The translations under genes were made by a program, and so were the position numbers. Positions 35,175 through 47,349 of a stretch of 64,000 nucleotides of DNA are shown here, in pieces; position 1 is the first letter of the stretch; each line of letters begins with the position of its first letter. The notes under the pieces were generated by a model that was given only the letters and a program-made list of their open reading frames with translations, ran no database searches and had not been told where the DNA came from. This DNA is from Sophora flavescens (taxonomy: Eukaryota; Streptophyta; Magnoliopsida; Fabales; Fabaceae). The DNA lies in NCBI GenBank assembly GCA_030762895.1, contig CM061063.1:71545836-71609835 (forward strand), in the 5' to 3' direction.

Positions 35175-36672
35175 TGTTGGAACCAAAGTGGTTCTGGTTT
35201 ATTTAATCTCTAGGTTTTGATGTTAACAAAAGGATTAAATTTGCTTGGCAAAGTGTTTGTTGAGATCTAGCAAGTGATTTAAGTTTATGCAGGAATATCC
35301 AAAATAATATAAGGTATACAATGCTTGGACTATTGCAAAGAGTTATCCGTCCAAAGGTTATTTAAACTGTTTATATTTTAATTGTTAAATAGACGGCTAA
35401 CTATATCTCTGTAGACGTCCATAGTAGCCACGTCAGCAGACGAGCGCTCTCCTTAAAACTCAAGTAGACATCCATAGTGACTAACTAAAATTCAGTAGAG
35501 GTCCATAGTGCCACGCCATTGGACGGAGTTTCTCTAAAGACTTAGCAAGTCCAAAGACTTGTGTGGACGAGTGCTTCTGCCACATCAGTGGACGAGCAGA
35601 ATAAAACCTTGTGTAAACGCGTTCTAAAACCGAGTGCCTGTAGACGGTTCTACATCTTCTATATCATTACTACCTTGAATATGATTTAATGCAATCAGGA
35701 CCACATTGAATTTATTTCAAATGATTGATATTTATTTCATTGGTATATATGTTCTTTATAATTGTTTTATCTGGTTAATGCCTTGTTCCTTTGTGAGAAA
35801 ATTCATAGTACTATCAAGGAAATAAAAAAAGCAAATAGTACAATTGGAATTGCAAAACGATCTGTATGATGACAACTTTATTGCTGGACAAAAGCTGGGT
35901 TATACACAAAGGAGGAAAGAAAGTTTTTAAGATACGATTGCTCAGGACAGTGAGCCTCCATTTTTGTGCTTTTCTGATAACCAAGGATGTTTTTCAACAC
36001 GGCCAAAATCAAGCTATTAGTCTCAATGGATATCATGCATTTAATGCTATCTCTAAACGGGATGATTAAAAATAACCGTTGAAAATTTGCAAGAGAAGTT
36101 GAAGACCACTGTATATAGAAGGTCTCAAGCACTGAAGAACAACTTTTAACATTTGAACATTTGCAAGATATTCAAAGCTCATATTCCCTTTGTCAAGCAA
36201 AAGTCTGTAATTTTTAAGGTTGAATATTTGTAAAAATATTCAGTAGATCTTAAACCTTCATACCCTCACATATAGTGAGTTAGAAAGATCTTAGAAAAAT
36301 CTGTGGAGAAACTGTTTGGAAATAGTGGAGAAAATCCTTCATACCCTCACATATACTTGTTGTAGAAACTGTTTAGAAATAGTGGAGAAAATCCTTCAAG
36401 TAGAAGGGACTGGACGTAGCTCTTGGTTGGAAGAGAGTGAATCAAGATATAATACCTGGGTGAATTTTCTATCTCTTATCTTTTACAGTTTTATTTATTT
36501 ATACTAACTGTGGGATTTGATTTTGGTTTTGTTAATATTTTAAAAAGGATTTCTTGTGTGCTTAAACTTTTTATCTTCTGCTTGTGAAAAGGTTTCTCAA
36601 AAAGGGTTTTTGCGAAAATAATTAACAAACACAATTCAACCCCCCTTCTTGTGTTTGCCTGTGCCAACTTCA
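35175..36672 (+). repeat. 5' LTR of Sirevirus-like element
   Basis: Starts TGTTGGAACCAAAGTGGTTC at the MULE junction and ends near GTGCCAACTTCA, two bases before the PBS. About 1.5 kb. The segment 35390-35640 repeats GACGTCCATAGT / CACGTCAGCAGACGAG-type motifs, and 36270-36400 holds a short direct duplication (AACTGTTTGGAAATAGTGGA and variant). The end position is inferred from the PBS. Confidence 0.75.
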
Positions 36673-36674
36673 GT

Positions 36675-36686
36675 TGGTATCAGAGC
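36675..36686 (+). other. PBS of Sirevirus-like element
   Basis: TGGTATCAGAGC, the standard initiator-tRNA-Met primer binding site of plant copia elements. Confidence 0.95.
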
Positions 36687-36743
36687 TCAGCCTTGACAGG
36701 GTTGAGCATTTAACAAGTGCTAAGGCAGTACGATCCTACTATC

Positions 36744-37569
36744 ATGGATGCAGAAGGACAAGCTATCAACAGACCTCCTCTCTTTGATGGAACTAATTAT
36801 GATTACTGGAAGAAGAGGATGATGGACTTCTTGGATGCACAAAATCTAGACATCTGGGAGCTCATAGAAACTGGTTATACTGAGCCCAGAAATGAAGATG
36901 GGGCTGCTGTTCCTAGAGCTCAATGGACTCAAGAGCAGAAAAATCAACATCAGCTTAACCTAAAAGCCAAGCACTATCTCATGTGTGCCATTACCAGATC
37001 TGAACATGACAAAGTTCATAGCTATAATACTGCTAAATAAATCTGGGATACTCTTGCCCTAGATCATGAGGGTTCTTCACAAGTTAAGGAATCAAAGATC
37101 AGTATGCTGGTTCACTAATATGAGCTATTCCAGATGGCTGATCATGAAACTAAAGACCAGATGTTTGGAAGATTCCAAACAATCACCAAGGAGAAGTCAG
37201 AAGGAAGCATTTAAAAAAAAGGTGGATTCAGAAGGAAGAAAGGTGGATTCAGAAGGAAGCATTTAAAAAAAAAATCTCCAAGGAGAAGTCAGATTCCAAG
37301 GAGAAAGGCCCACCCCTGTGCTTTGAATGTAAGAAACCAAGACACTTCAAAGCTGACAGCCCAGAGCTGGAGGAGAAAAAGAAATTCTTCAAAAAGAAGA
37401 AAGGCTTGATGGCTACGTGGGAGGATCTTGACCTGTCTTCTTCAGATGAAGAAGATGAAGCAGGAGAAGAAGCAAACATTTGCTTCATGGCTGACACTGC
37501 ATCAGAAAGTGAATTTATTGATGCTGAGGTAATGGACTCTGATCCATCTACTCTTCAAACTGTTTTTTG
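36744..37569 (+). pseudogene. Gag of Sirevirus-like element, disrupted
   Basis: The probable start is MDAEGQAINRPPLFDGTNYD (ATG at 36744) and it continues YWKKRMMDFL, the copia gag signature. TAA occurs near 37038. A duplicated stretch around 37205-37290 (GTGGATTCAGAAGGAAG repeated, poly-A runs) breaks the frame. A zinc knuckle starting CFECKKPRHFKADS near 37320 lacks a clear final Cys. An acidic segment (DLSSSDEEDEAGEEANICFM) follows. Confidence 0.85.
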
Positions 37570-38169
37570 ATGAATTACTGCATGAATCATGCATACTGTC
37601 TAAAGAGTATAAGAGTCTCAAAAAGAAGTTTATTAAACTCTCTAGAGACTATGATAAGGTCTGCACAATGAATCAAAACCTTAAGGATGAAAATGAAACA
37701 TTAAAATCAATCAATGTCAGTTTGGCTGATAGGACGATGTGTAAGTCTAATAGCTCTTGTGAAGTTGAACAACTGAAACAAGATGTGACATACTTGACAG
37801 ACTCTCTGTCAAAACTGGTTGGTAGCTCAGATAAATTAAAACTTATTTTAAGGTATTCTAGATCACCACGTGACAAATATGGCATTGGTTATGATAAAGA
37901 GAAGCAAGATGCATCTCTTAATAAACCAAAGGTTCATACATAATATAAGGCTTCTAAAGTCCATCCACAGCACATTAAGTCAAAACCAAGCCCTTCCAAT
38001 ACTTACTGCAAAGTATGTGGAAAAAGTGAGCATGTGTCATGTAGATGCATACATAACAAGCATGCAAAGCATTCTTGACCTATGATCACTAACAAGAAAG
38101 AACCCAAGTTAATTTGAGTACCTGAAGATAAGATAATCCCTGTTACAGATCTGCTTAACAACAGGAAAG

Positions 38170-41100
38170 AAACAGAAGTCCTGGTACTTGGACAGTGGGT
38201 GCTCACAACACATGACAGGAGAAAGGTGTATGTTCCAAGACCTTAGACCCAAAGATGGTGGCTGGGTCACTTTTGGAGGAAACCAAAAAGGAAAGATCAT
38301 TGGTATAGGAAAAATTGGTAAACATCATTTTCCCTCCATTGATAATGTTCTGTTAGTAAATGGTCTTAAACACAATCTACTTAGCATTAGTCAATTATGT
38401 GACAATGGGTTTGCTGTTTCATTTGATAAGAATGTGTGTACTGTTAAGAAAGCTGATGGATCACTCCTATTCACTGCCTAGAGGTAAAACAATCTGTATA
38501 AGATTGACTTAGAGGACCTCTCAAATCAAAGTGTCTCATGTCTAGTGTCCATTGAGGATGAGTGATGGATTTGGCACAAAAGGTTGGGTCATGCAAGTTT
38601 GAGATTAATCTCAAAGCTGAAAAAGCATAACCTTGTAAGAGGTCTACCAAACCTTAGTTTCAAATCTGATGCTCTCTGTGATGCATGTTAGAAGGGAAAA
38701 CAAGTCAAAGGTTCATTTGAATCTAAGAATGTTGTTAGTACCAACATACCACTAGAATTGCTGCACCTTGATCTCTTTGGTCCAACAAGGACTGCCTCTG
38801 TCAGTGGTAAGAAATATGGTCTTGTCATAGTAGATGAATACACTAGATGGACATGGGTTATGTTCGTTTCTAACAAGGATGAGTCATTCAAGGTCTTTTC
38901 TGTATTCTGCAAACATGTACAGAATGAAAAAGGCATGTGTATAACTTCAATTAGAAGTGATCATGTGGGAGAATTTGTCAATGAGCTATTCCATGAGTTT
39001 TGTGAAGAAGGTGGTATTCAACACAACTTCTCAATACCAAGAACACCACAGCAAAATGGTGTGGTAGAGAGAAAGAATAGATCTCTTCAAGAGGTGGCTA
39101 GGACTATGCTCAATGACAATTCTGTTCCTAAGCACTTCTGGGCTGAAGCTGTGATCACTGCCTGCTACATTCAGAACAAAATATACATTAGACCTACTAT
39201 GAATAAGAATCCTTATGAATTGTGGAAAGGTAGAAAACCCAACATTTCATACTTTCATCCTTTTGGATGTAAATGTTACATTTTGAATACAAAATATCAA
39301 CTTGGTAAATTCGATGCTAAGGTAGATAATGGAATTCTACTAGGATTTTCTGAATCCTCAAAAGGATTTAGAGTCTATAATTCAAGAACCTTAATAGTAG
39401 AAGAGTCTAAACAGTCTGATAAGAAATTATCAGAGCTAGATGAAGTCTTTGCAGATCTTGATCTCAATATTTCAGGAGACAAAACAGAAATAAAGACTGA
39501 TGATCAAATAGATGATTCTCCTCAACAACAACCAGAAACATCCACTTCTCAATAAGAAATTCAAAGATCTTAGTACTTTAAGAACTATCATCCACAAGAT
39601 CGAATTATTGGAGATCCTAATGACAAACTGAGAACCAGATCAACTTTTAGAGAACAAGATGATTCGGCACTTGTCTCTGAATTGGAACCAAAGTCAGTAG
39701 ATGGGGCTCTGCTGGACAATGACTGGCTCTTGGCAATGCAAGAAGAACTGGACCAGTTTGAAAGAAGTGAGGTTTGGACTTTTATATCCTTACCTAAGGA
39801 TAAATAAGTTATTGGAACAAAATGGGTGTATAGAAACAAGCTTGATGAAAATGGTAAGGTTGTAAGAAACAAGGCTAGACTTGTTGCTCAAGGATATTCA
39901 CAAGAAGAAGGGATAGACTACACTGAAACTTTTGCACCAGTTTCTAGGCTAGAAGCTATTAGAATTTTAATATCATTTGCTGTACATCATAGCATTATGC
40001 TTTTTCAAATGGATGTTAAAAGTGCCTTTTTAAATGACTTTATTAATGAAGAAGTATATGCCATGCAACCTCCTGGCTTTGAAAGTATAATCACCCTGAA
40101 CATGTTATAAGCTTAAGAAAGCATTGTCTGGACTTAAACAAGCTCCTAAAGCTTGGTAAGATAGGTTAAATTTGTTTCTAATGGAAAGTGGTTTTAACAG
40201 AGGAAAAGTAGACAACTTTATTTAAAAAATCTATTAAGTCAGATTTCATTACAGTATAGATTTATGTTGATGATATCATTTTCGGTGCTACTAATGAATC
40301 TCTGTGCAAGGAATTTTCTAAGTTAATGCAGGAAGAGTTTGAAATGAGCATGATGGGAGAACTCAAATTCTTCCTTGGACTTCAAGTTAAACAGTCTATG
40401 GACAAGGTGTACATCCATCAAACTAAATACACAAAGGAATTACTCAAAAAGTTTAAGATGGATGACTGCAAACCTATGAACACTCCTATGCACCCCACAA
40501 TCACACTGAATAAAGATGATAAAGAGAAAAAGGTAGATCAGAAGGTATACAGAGGTATGATTGGATCCCTTTTATATCTAACTGCTTCTAGGCCTGATAT
40601 AATTTTTAGTGTATGTTTATGTGCTAGATTTCAATCTAATCCTAGAGAAACCCACTTATCACCAGTTAAGAGAATCTTTAGATATTTAAGAGGTACTACT
40701 AATCTTGGTCTATGCTTTAGTTGGTTTTTGTGATGCTGTCTATGCTGGAGATAGAATTGAAAGAAAAAGCACCAGTGGAGGATGCCACTTCATTGGAGCT
40801 AACCTAGTATCATGGTTAAGCAAAATGCAAAGTACCATTGCTCTATCAACTGCTGAAGCAAAGTACATATCAGCTGCAAGGTGTTGCTCACAACTTCTAT
40901 GGATCAACCACCAATTGGAGGACTACAATGTATTTGTAAGCAGTATTCCACTTATGTGTGATAATACTGCTGCAATCAATTTATCAAAGAATCCAATATT
41001 GCATTATAGAGCTAAGCATCTAGAAATCAAACATCATTTTATTAGGGATTATGTGTAAAAATGTGTGTTTGATGTTCAATTTGTAGATACTGACCACCAA

Positions 41101-41184
41101 TGGGCAGATATCTTCACTAAACCTCTTATTGAGGACAGATTTATCTTTATAAGAAAGCATTTAAATATGTTGTATGTGGATTGA
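38170..41184 (+). pseudogene. Pol of Sirevirus-like element, disrupted
   Basis: Protease: SWYLDSGCSQHMTGERCMF near 38180. GAG-pre-integrase: WHKRLGHASLRLISKL near 38575. Integrase core: LHLDLFGPTRTAS at about 38760, SDHVGEF, then TPQQNGVVERKNRSLQEVAR. Reverse transcriptase: NKARLVAQGYSQEEGIDYTE near 39870, FQMDVKSAFLN, YVDDIIFGATNE near 40265. RNase H: KSTSGGCHFIGANLVSW and STAEAKYISAARCCSQLLWI. The end is near DIFTKPLIEDRF and TGA at 41182. Stops lie at about 38479, 38563, 38689, 39805 and others, with frameshifts around 40108-40260 and 40725. It cannot make a functional polyprotein. Confidence 0.92.
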
Positions 41185-41668
41185 GTTAGTATATTTGTTG
41201 TTAATTTGGTCGTCTATTGCATGTTTTCTCTGCACGTCCACTATTCATGGGGTCCAGAGCACGTGGAGTCTACGCGTCCACTTTTGTTGGTGTGCCGTGC
41301 CACTACATATGTCTTTATGCATCCACTCTTAGCCTTGTGTGAACTCGTCTATGCACACATTTATTGTTTGTATTAATTTGTCCTCGAACACATTTATATA
41401 AAACATTTTCTTTTCTTTGCTGAGTCAGCTACCTCCATCAATCCCATCATAACTTTTTATAGTCCCAATTTACCAACATTGTTTTACAGATAATGACATG
41501 TCTTGTCAATTTTTTTTTGGAAACTGTTGTTTTTCAGAAACCTTTAAAAGCAACCTCTTTCCCTTTGAAAAACTTTTCGCTTCTCTTCATCCCTGTCAAC
41601 CTCTCTCTGAAGCTTTCAAACTCTCTGTTTCCCTTGTTCTTCCAAACCTTAACTCATCTTACTCAACA

Positions 41669-42700
41669 ATGGCTTCGACCTCTGCTCCCGTGCCTGCTTT
41701 TGCAACTGACACTATGTCTATATCTATGGAACACCACTTCAATTTTGGAATTCTACAAGAGTACAATTTGGATGTGAGTAAGTTCATTAACACTGCTGGA
41801 TGGGATGGAATCTTTCTGGAAAAGGTCTCAGTGTATCCAGATTTGATAAGGGAATTCTGGAGAAGACCAAAGATTACTAAAACAGAAGTAGTTGTGTTTG
41901 TGCTGGGAAGAAAAGTAATAGTGTCCAAGAAAACCATCTCTGATGCGATTGCATGTGCTCAAGAGGGTTCGGTCCTCACGGAGAACTGGGAAGAAGACCC
42001 AGGTGGTTCAGAGACAATTGCTGTCACCCTAATGAGGCAAGACACCGTAATAACTCACTCTTGGAAATCCTCTGAGATGAAGGATCATATCAGGATTCTT
42101 CACCAAATCCTGAACAAGGTGGTGCTGCATAAGATTGGGTCTAAGGACAATTTATCAGCTCTTCATAAGTTTTGTCTTTGCCATATGGCTCTTGAAACAA
42201 AGATCAACTTACCCTGGATCCTGTTTCATCGCTTCAAGGATGCCATTACCAACAAAGAATCTGCTTCTCACATCACCTTCACTCACCTTCTGTCAAATAT
42301 TTTCAAGCAGCAAGGCTTGTACAATGTTCTGAGTGCAAAGCCTAAGGATGAACAAGAAATACTCCTTCGTGAGAAAGGAATGCAAGCTGCTGATTTTGGT
42401 AGAGTTAATCTCAGTGGCATGCAACTTAGCACATAGAAGCAAATGGAGTTGGCCAAGCTTGAGGAGAAGATGAAGATTACAGAAGAATCACTTGAGGCCA
42501 ACAATGCTGCAATCCTTGGTCTAAAGAAAGGAACCAAGAGGAAGACAATGGCTGTCAGGAAGCCTAACCCTAGAAGGCCTACTAGAGGCATTATGATTAA
42601 TGAGCCTACAGCTGAGACACCTCAACCTGATCCTAAGAGAGTAAAGAAGCTGGTTCTGCCTTCAGATGATGATGATGATGATGATGATGAAGACAATGTT
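41669..42700 (+). pseudogene. Envelope-like ORF of Sirevirus-like element, 5' part
   Basis: Open from upstream of ATG 41669 (MASTSAPVPAFATDTMSISM), with TAG at 42434 in otherwise continuous frame. Conserved-looking segments include LDVSKFINTAGWDGIFLEKV, LIREFWRRPKITKTEVVVF and VSKKTISDAIACAQEGS. These resemble the putative plant transposon/envelope-like proteins that follow pol in legume retroelements. I see no signal peptide or clear transmembrane segment in this part, so an envelope role is nominal. It ends in a poly-Asp run encoded by (GAT)n at 42667-42690, where the Ogre inserted. Confidence 0.7.
42667..42690. repeat. (GAT)n microsatellite encoding poly-Asp
   Basis: Nine or so GAT units in the envelope-like frame, six bases from the Ogre target duplication. 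Confidence 0.9.
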
Positions 42701-43659
42701 TGTAGCGACCTAAAAAAAACACTTGTTTTTCCTCTTAGAGAGAAAACATGGAGTCGCCACCAACTTTATTTAATTTCGGGAAAGTTGGAAAACCCTTCAA
42801 GAAGAAGCTTCGGGTTCGGGAGTCGATTATGTCTAGGGAAGGCATGGAGACTTAACCCCACGACACCCTCGAACATCCATAAATGGTTACCCAAAATTAG
42901 TTGGGTAAATTATTAGTAACTTTGAAATATTTGTTTTGCTCGTTGTGAGTCTCTTTATTAAAACTACATGAGGTTGAACATGGAACGTAATTCCACAGAG
43001 CAACCTCTAAATCTGAAGGGTTGAACATGACACTTGTCATAGGGCAACCCAAAAAAAGGTTGTTTTAATCAAGTGATCATCCTCTATTTTTTTTTTATGT
43101 AAAATAAATAATTTTTATCTATTGAAAATGGGACAGAAACGTAGAAATGAAACTTTTTACCAACTTATTCAGAGAATAGAAGCACAGAAATAAGAGTGTC
43201 AAGAGAAATTTATTAATAATATAAACGAAAAGAACAAAGATTACCAAACGGGAGTAGAATAAGAATGACTTTGTTTACTTCCAGTGGTAAGATTTTAAGA
43301 TCGAAGTCTTTACATTCAATCTTCCTGGCTCCTTCAGCTCTTCCTTCTTAACCACTTCTAATAATAGGGAAGAGAAAAGGAAGCTCAGATTTCTGATCTC
43401 TCTTCCTCACAACTAAAATCTCTCTTTCTTTTCTCTTTTCTTTGTATCTTTCCTCTCTATCTCCTCTCTGATCTTTTGTTTCCTCTCAAGAACAGTGTTC
43501 TCCCCTCCAAAAAATGTCCTCTCCCTTCTTCTCTTTTTCCTTTCCTTTTATAGATGGAGGAAAGGGCTTCTCGCTTCTTCTCCATTGGCTTCAAGGTTGG
43601 TTTGTACGAAACCCAAGGCATGGGCCGTTTTGAGCAGCAGAAAGGAGGTGATTTGATGT

Positions 43660-44220
43660 GAGGGTTGCACACTTGAAAAAAAGGAGATGGGGGGTTTCAT
43701 CTGATGGGTGTGATGGCTTTTTAGGGTTAGGAATAGGTCTGCTAGGTTAAGGTGGGAAAAGATGAGGAAAAAATAAAAGACCAATGGGTAAAGGAGGTGC
43801 AAAAGGGGGGTTCTGAGCAGAAATAGCGTGTGTCCAGATGGGGCGGCATGAGTAGCAGAAATGAGGTGATTTGACGTGAGGGTTGCACGAATGAAAAGAG
43901 AAAGAGATGAGGGGTGTTGATCAGAAATAGCGTGTGTCAAGATGGGACGACGTGAGTAACAGAAAGGAGGTGATTTATCTTGAAGGTTGCACGCTTGAAA
44001 AGAGAAAGAGATGAGGGATTTTGAGCAGAAATAGCCTGTGTCAAGATGGGGCGGCGTGAGTAGCAGAAAGGAGGTGATTTATCTTGAAGGTTGCACGCCT
44101 GAAAAGAGAAAGAGATGAGGGGTTTTGAGCAGAAATAACGTGTATCCAGAGGGGGCGGCATGAGTAGCACAAAGGAGGTGATTTATCCTGAAGGTTGCGT
44201 GTTTGAAAAGAGAAGGAGAT
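43660..44220 (-). repeat. 105-bp tandem repeat in the Ogre 3' LTR
   Basis: GAAAAGAGAAAGAGATGAGG followed by GGTTTTGAGCAGAAATAG and a GAGTAGCAGAAAGGAGGTGA segment repeats at about 104-106 bp, roughly five units with the first ones diverged. Confidence 0.85.
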
Positions 44221-44559
44221 GGGGGGTTTTGTCTGATGTGTATGATGGCTTTTTAGGGTTAGGAGTGGGGTTGCCAGGTTAAAACGAGGGAGGAGGTAAG
44301 GAGGAAGAAGGACCAATGGGTAGAGGAGGAAAAGAGATCTTGCCTGATATGTAAAGTGGGTAGGAGGCGTAACTCAGTTTCCTTTCCTTTTGGTTGATTG
44401 TCTTTTTCTCCTTGTTTTCTTCGTCCTTTCTTCCTTACCTTCTCCTTCTTCTTTCTTTATTCTTTAGCCTTCGACCTGAAAATAAAATTGCAGTGCACGG
44501 GATCTCTTCGTCCCAACAGAAACTTAGATATGCAAAATTAGATATACACTGGACGGACC

Positions 44560-45190
44560 TCCTCGTCCAACAAGAAAAGATAATTGCAGTGGACGGAACC
44601 TCCTCGTCCAGCAGAAATTAAAATAATTGAAGTGGACGGAACCCCCTCGTCCAACAGAAATAAAAGGGACCGGACTGGACGGGACCGCCCCGTCCATCAG
44701 CAAGTGTAATGACTGGACGGGACTACCCCGTCCAATGGCAAGTGCTGTGGACTGGATGGGGCCAACAACAAGTGCAAGGCAATGAACGGGACCACCCCGT
44801 CCATCAGCAAGTGTAAAGCAATGGACGGGACCACCCCGTCTATCAGCAAGTGCAAAGCAATGGACGGAACCACCCCGTCCATCAGCAAGTGTAATGACTG
44901 GACGGGACCACCCCGTCCAGTAGCAAATGTAGAGCAATGGACGGGACCAACTCGTCCATTAGCAAGTGTAAAGCAATGGAAGGGACCACCCTGTCCATCA
45001 GCAAATGCCATGTGATGGACGGGACTTTCCCGTCCACAGTAAGTGTGAATGTGATGGACGGGACTTCCTCGTCCAACAGCAAGTCCCGCGTGATGGACGG
45101 GACTTCTCCGTCCACAGCAAGTGCAAATGTGATGGACGGGACTTCCCCGTCCAACAGCAAGTCCCGCGTGATGGACGGGACTAACAGCAA
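44560..45190 (-). repeat. Palindromic repeat array inside the Ogre 3' LTR
   Basis: Units of about 38-45 bp containing GGACGGGACCACCCCGTCC or GGACGGGACTTCCCCGTCC, separated by ATCAGCAAGTGTAAAGCAAT-type spacers. The first few units (44560-44660) carry the GGAACCTCCTCGTCC form seen in the neighbouring untranslated array. Confidence 0.92.
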
Positions 45191-45300
45191 ATTAGCTATG
45201 AGTCCCCTACTTTCTTCATTTTTCTTTTTATTATTATTAGTCTCCTTGCAGTGTAATGTTATAAAAAAGAATGAAAGACAGACAAAAATGGGTGTTCACA

Positions 45301-45320
45301 GTTGCCCCTCTTTACTTGTT
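45301..45320 (-). other. Polypurine tract of Ogre element
   Basis: On the - strand AAAGAGGGGCAAC immediately precedes the 3' LTR start TGTGAACACC, as expected of the plus-strand primer site. Confidence 0.75.
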
Positions 45321-45439
45321 GCATACTAGAAGACATGATTAGTCGTGACTTCTCATGTATTGTAGTAATGAACAAGTAAAGAAAATGAACACATATTTTG
45401 TCCGAAAAACATGAGGAGCTAAGAAGAAAACCTTACAAT

Positions 45440-46010
45440 TTGGAAATGGAATTGCAGTGGATGGAAACTCCTCGTCCAACAGGAAATTAAATGCAATGGA
45501 CGAAACCTCCTCGTCCAACAGAAAAGTAAATATACAATGGACGAAACCTCCTCGTCCAACAGAAAATTAAATGCAATGGACGGAACCTCCTCGTCCAACA
45601 GAAAAGTAAATGCAATGGACGGAACCTCCTCGTTCAACAGAAAAGTAAATATGCAATGGACGGAACCTCTTTATCCAACAGAAAATTAAATGCAATGGAC
45701 GGAACCTCCTCCTCCAACAAAAAAGCAAATGCAATAGACGGAACCTGCTCGTCCAACAGAAAAGAGAATATGCAATGGACGGAACCTCTTTGTCCAACAG
45801 AAAATTAAATGCAATGGACGGAACCTCCTCGTCCAACAGAAAAGTAAATATGCAATGGACGGAACCTCTTCATCCAACAGAAAATTAAATGCAATGGACA
45901 GAACCTCCTCGTCCAACAGAAATGTAAATATGCAATGGACGGAACCTCCTTGTGCAACAGAAAATTAAATGCAATGGACAGAACCTCCTCGTCCAACAGA
46001 AAATTAAATA
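45440..46010 (-). repeat. Tandem repeat array in the Ogre 3' untranslated region
   Basis: At least twelve units of about 37-44 bp built on GGACGGAACCTCCTCGTCCAAC followed by AGAAAATTAAATGCAAT or a variant. GGACG...CGTCC forms a short palindrome in each unit. The array lies between integrase and the 3' LTR. Confidence 0.92.
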
Positions 46011-46213
46011 TGCAATGAGCCTTAGAGCTCGAAAATAAACTTGTAATAAGCCTTAGAGCTCGAGAATAAAGGTGCGGTGAGCCTCAGAGCTCGAAAATAA
46101 ATAATCAGTGATATGAAACAAATGGGAATCCCTTCCTTTTGAGGACAAAGGAGCCAATTGCTCCCTGGAAAAACTTCGACCAACCAAACCCTTGTTCACC
46201 GGCCACTCTGGGA

Positions 46214-47343
46214 TAGGGGTGTAATCGGGTCGGATCGGTTCGGATTTGAACGGTTTCTTCATCCGAACCAAACAAAAATGATCGGATCGGTTTGGTTCGG
46301 TTTTTGATGTTTTTGGGTAGTCGATCCGAACCAAACCGAACCGATCATAATCGGATCGGTTCGGTTCATCGGGTTCCCTTTTGTTTTACAATTTTTTTAA
46401 ACAGATGAAGCAGATGTACAGAGAGGCAAAGGGATCGAGCACCACCGTCGAGCCCCACACGCACCACCGTGCTTCTGCCGCGGATCGAGCCCCACCCGCA
46501 CCACCGCCGTTCCTCCACCGTGGACCAGAGCTGTTGCCTCCTAGACCCTACCCACCACCGTCTCAGTTGTTGCCCAAATCGATTCTAGACTACCACGAGC
46601 CGCCCCTTCGCACAATTTCGTCGCCGCGTCGTCGTGCGCTGGTGCCTGAAGGAAGATATGGCCTGGTCCTGCAGTGGTCGAGCGGATTTGCTTGGCTTGC
46701 AGTGGATCTAGTGAATGGCGGTAATAGGGGTTTTATGTCACTGCGGATCACCAAAGGGTGGCAACAGTGGTGGAGATACTCGAGGCCTTTGACGATGGAA
46801 ATGGAGGAGGAGCTTGCGATGGCGCAGTCGGAGGAGAAGCCGATGAGAGAGAGTCGAAGTTAGAGGACAGAGAGAGCTCATCGCGGAACTCGCGTTCTCC
46901 TTGGAGTGAACCTGAGTGTTACGACCTGGCCGGAAGTTGGTGGTGGGGAGTAGAAGAGAAAGGGAGGAGGCAAAGGATGACAGAAATGGGAGCGCGCGGG
47001 AGATGGAGCCATGGAGGACGGATCTGGTTTATGGAGAAAGGACAGAGAAGAGAGTTTCATCATTCAGCAGAAGAAGTTTTTTCAATTGTTAATTTGTAAA
47101 AGTATTTAATTAGTTAATAAAAATAAATAAAAGAAATAAAAAATAAAAATATAATAGGGGTTCGGTTCGGTTCGGGTCCACCGGGTTCAATTTTCCCGGA
47201 ACCGAGGACCGAACCAAACCACGATCGGGTTAGTTGATTTGGACCCGAACCGAACCGATGATCCGATCCAAACCACCAAAACGGATCGGTTCGGGTCGGG
47301 TCGGCCGGGTTCACGGGTCGGATCAGATCCGCTTACACCCCTA
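46214..47343. mobile_element. Non-autonomous hAT-type element in the Ogre 3' region
   Basis: 1130 bp. Terminal inverted repeats TAGGGGTGTAA / TTACACCCCTA, with subterminal GGTTCGG and CCGAACC motifs repeated on both sides, and an 8-bp duplication CTCTGGGA (46206-46213 and 47344-47351), the hAT signature. No transposase. The interior (about 46400-47050) is GC-rich compared with everything around it, and includes an open frame 46381-46863. Confidence 0.9.
46381..46863 (+). CDS. Open frame inside the hAT element, unknown
   Basis: 160 codons; His/Pro/Arg-rich start (ASAADRAPPAPPPFLHRGPE) then SSGFAWLAVDLVNGGNRGF. No family recognised. Composition differs strongly from the AT-rich surroundings, which suggests a captured host fragment. 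Whether it is translated is doubtful: there is no promoter evidence, and GC-rich DNA produces long open frames by chance. Confidence 0.25.
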   Translation: MFYNFFKQMKQMYREAKGSSTTVEPHTHHRASAADRAPPAPPPFLHRGPELLPPRPYPPPSQLLPKSILDYHEPPLRTISSPRRRALVPEGRYGLVLQWSSGFAWLAVDLVNGGNRGFMSLRITKGWQQWWRYSRPLTMEMEEELAMAQSEEKPMRESRS

Positions 47344-47349
47344 CTCTGG

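Larger units (their letters stand above)
42701..45300 (-). repeat. 3' LTR of Ogre element
   Basis: 2600 bp with the same architecture as 60216-62945. The shorter length comes mainly from fewer units in the tandem arrays (about 43660-44220 and 44560-45190). Confidence 0.93.

Noticed and set aside
43548..44316. 90-130-codon frames with repeated SSLSLFKRATF peptides
   Set aside because: Translation of the 105-bp LTR tandem array.
44524..45190. Several 75-170-codon frames on both strands, with repeated peptides such as MDGTTPSISKCKA
   Set aside because: They are open only because the palindromic array unit lacks stops in phase; unit length variation and palindromy give similar frames on both strands. 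The same applies to 62155-62835.
45419..45996. Repeated-peptide frames of the LDEEVPSIAFNFL type
   Set aside because: Translation of the Ogre untranslated tandem array, not proteins.
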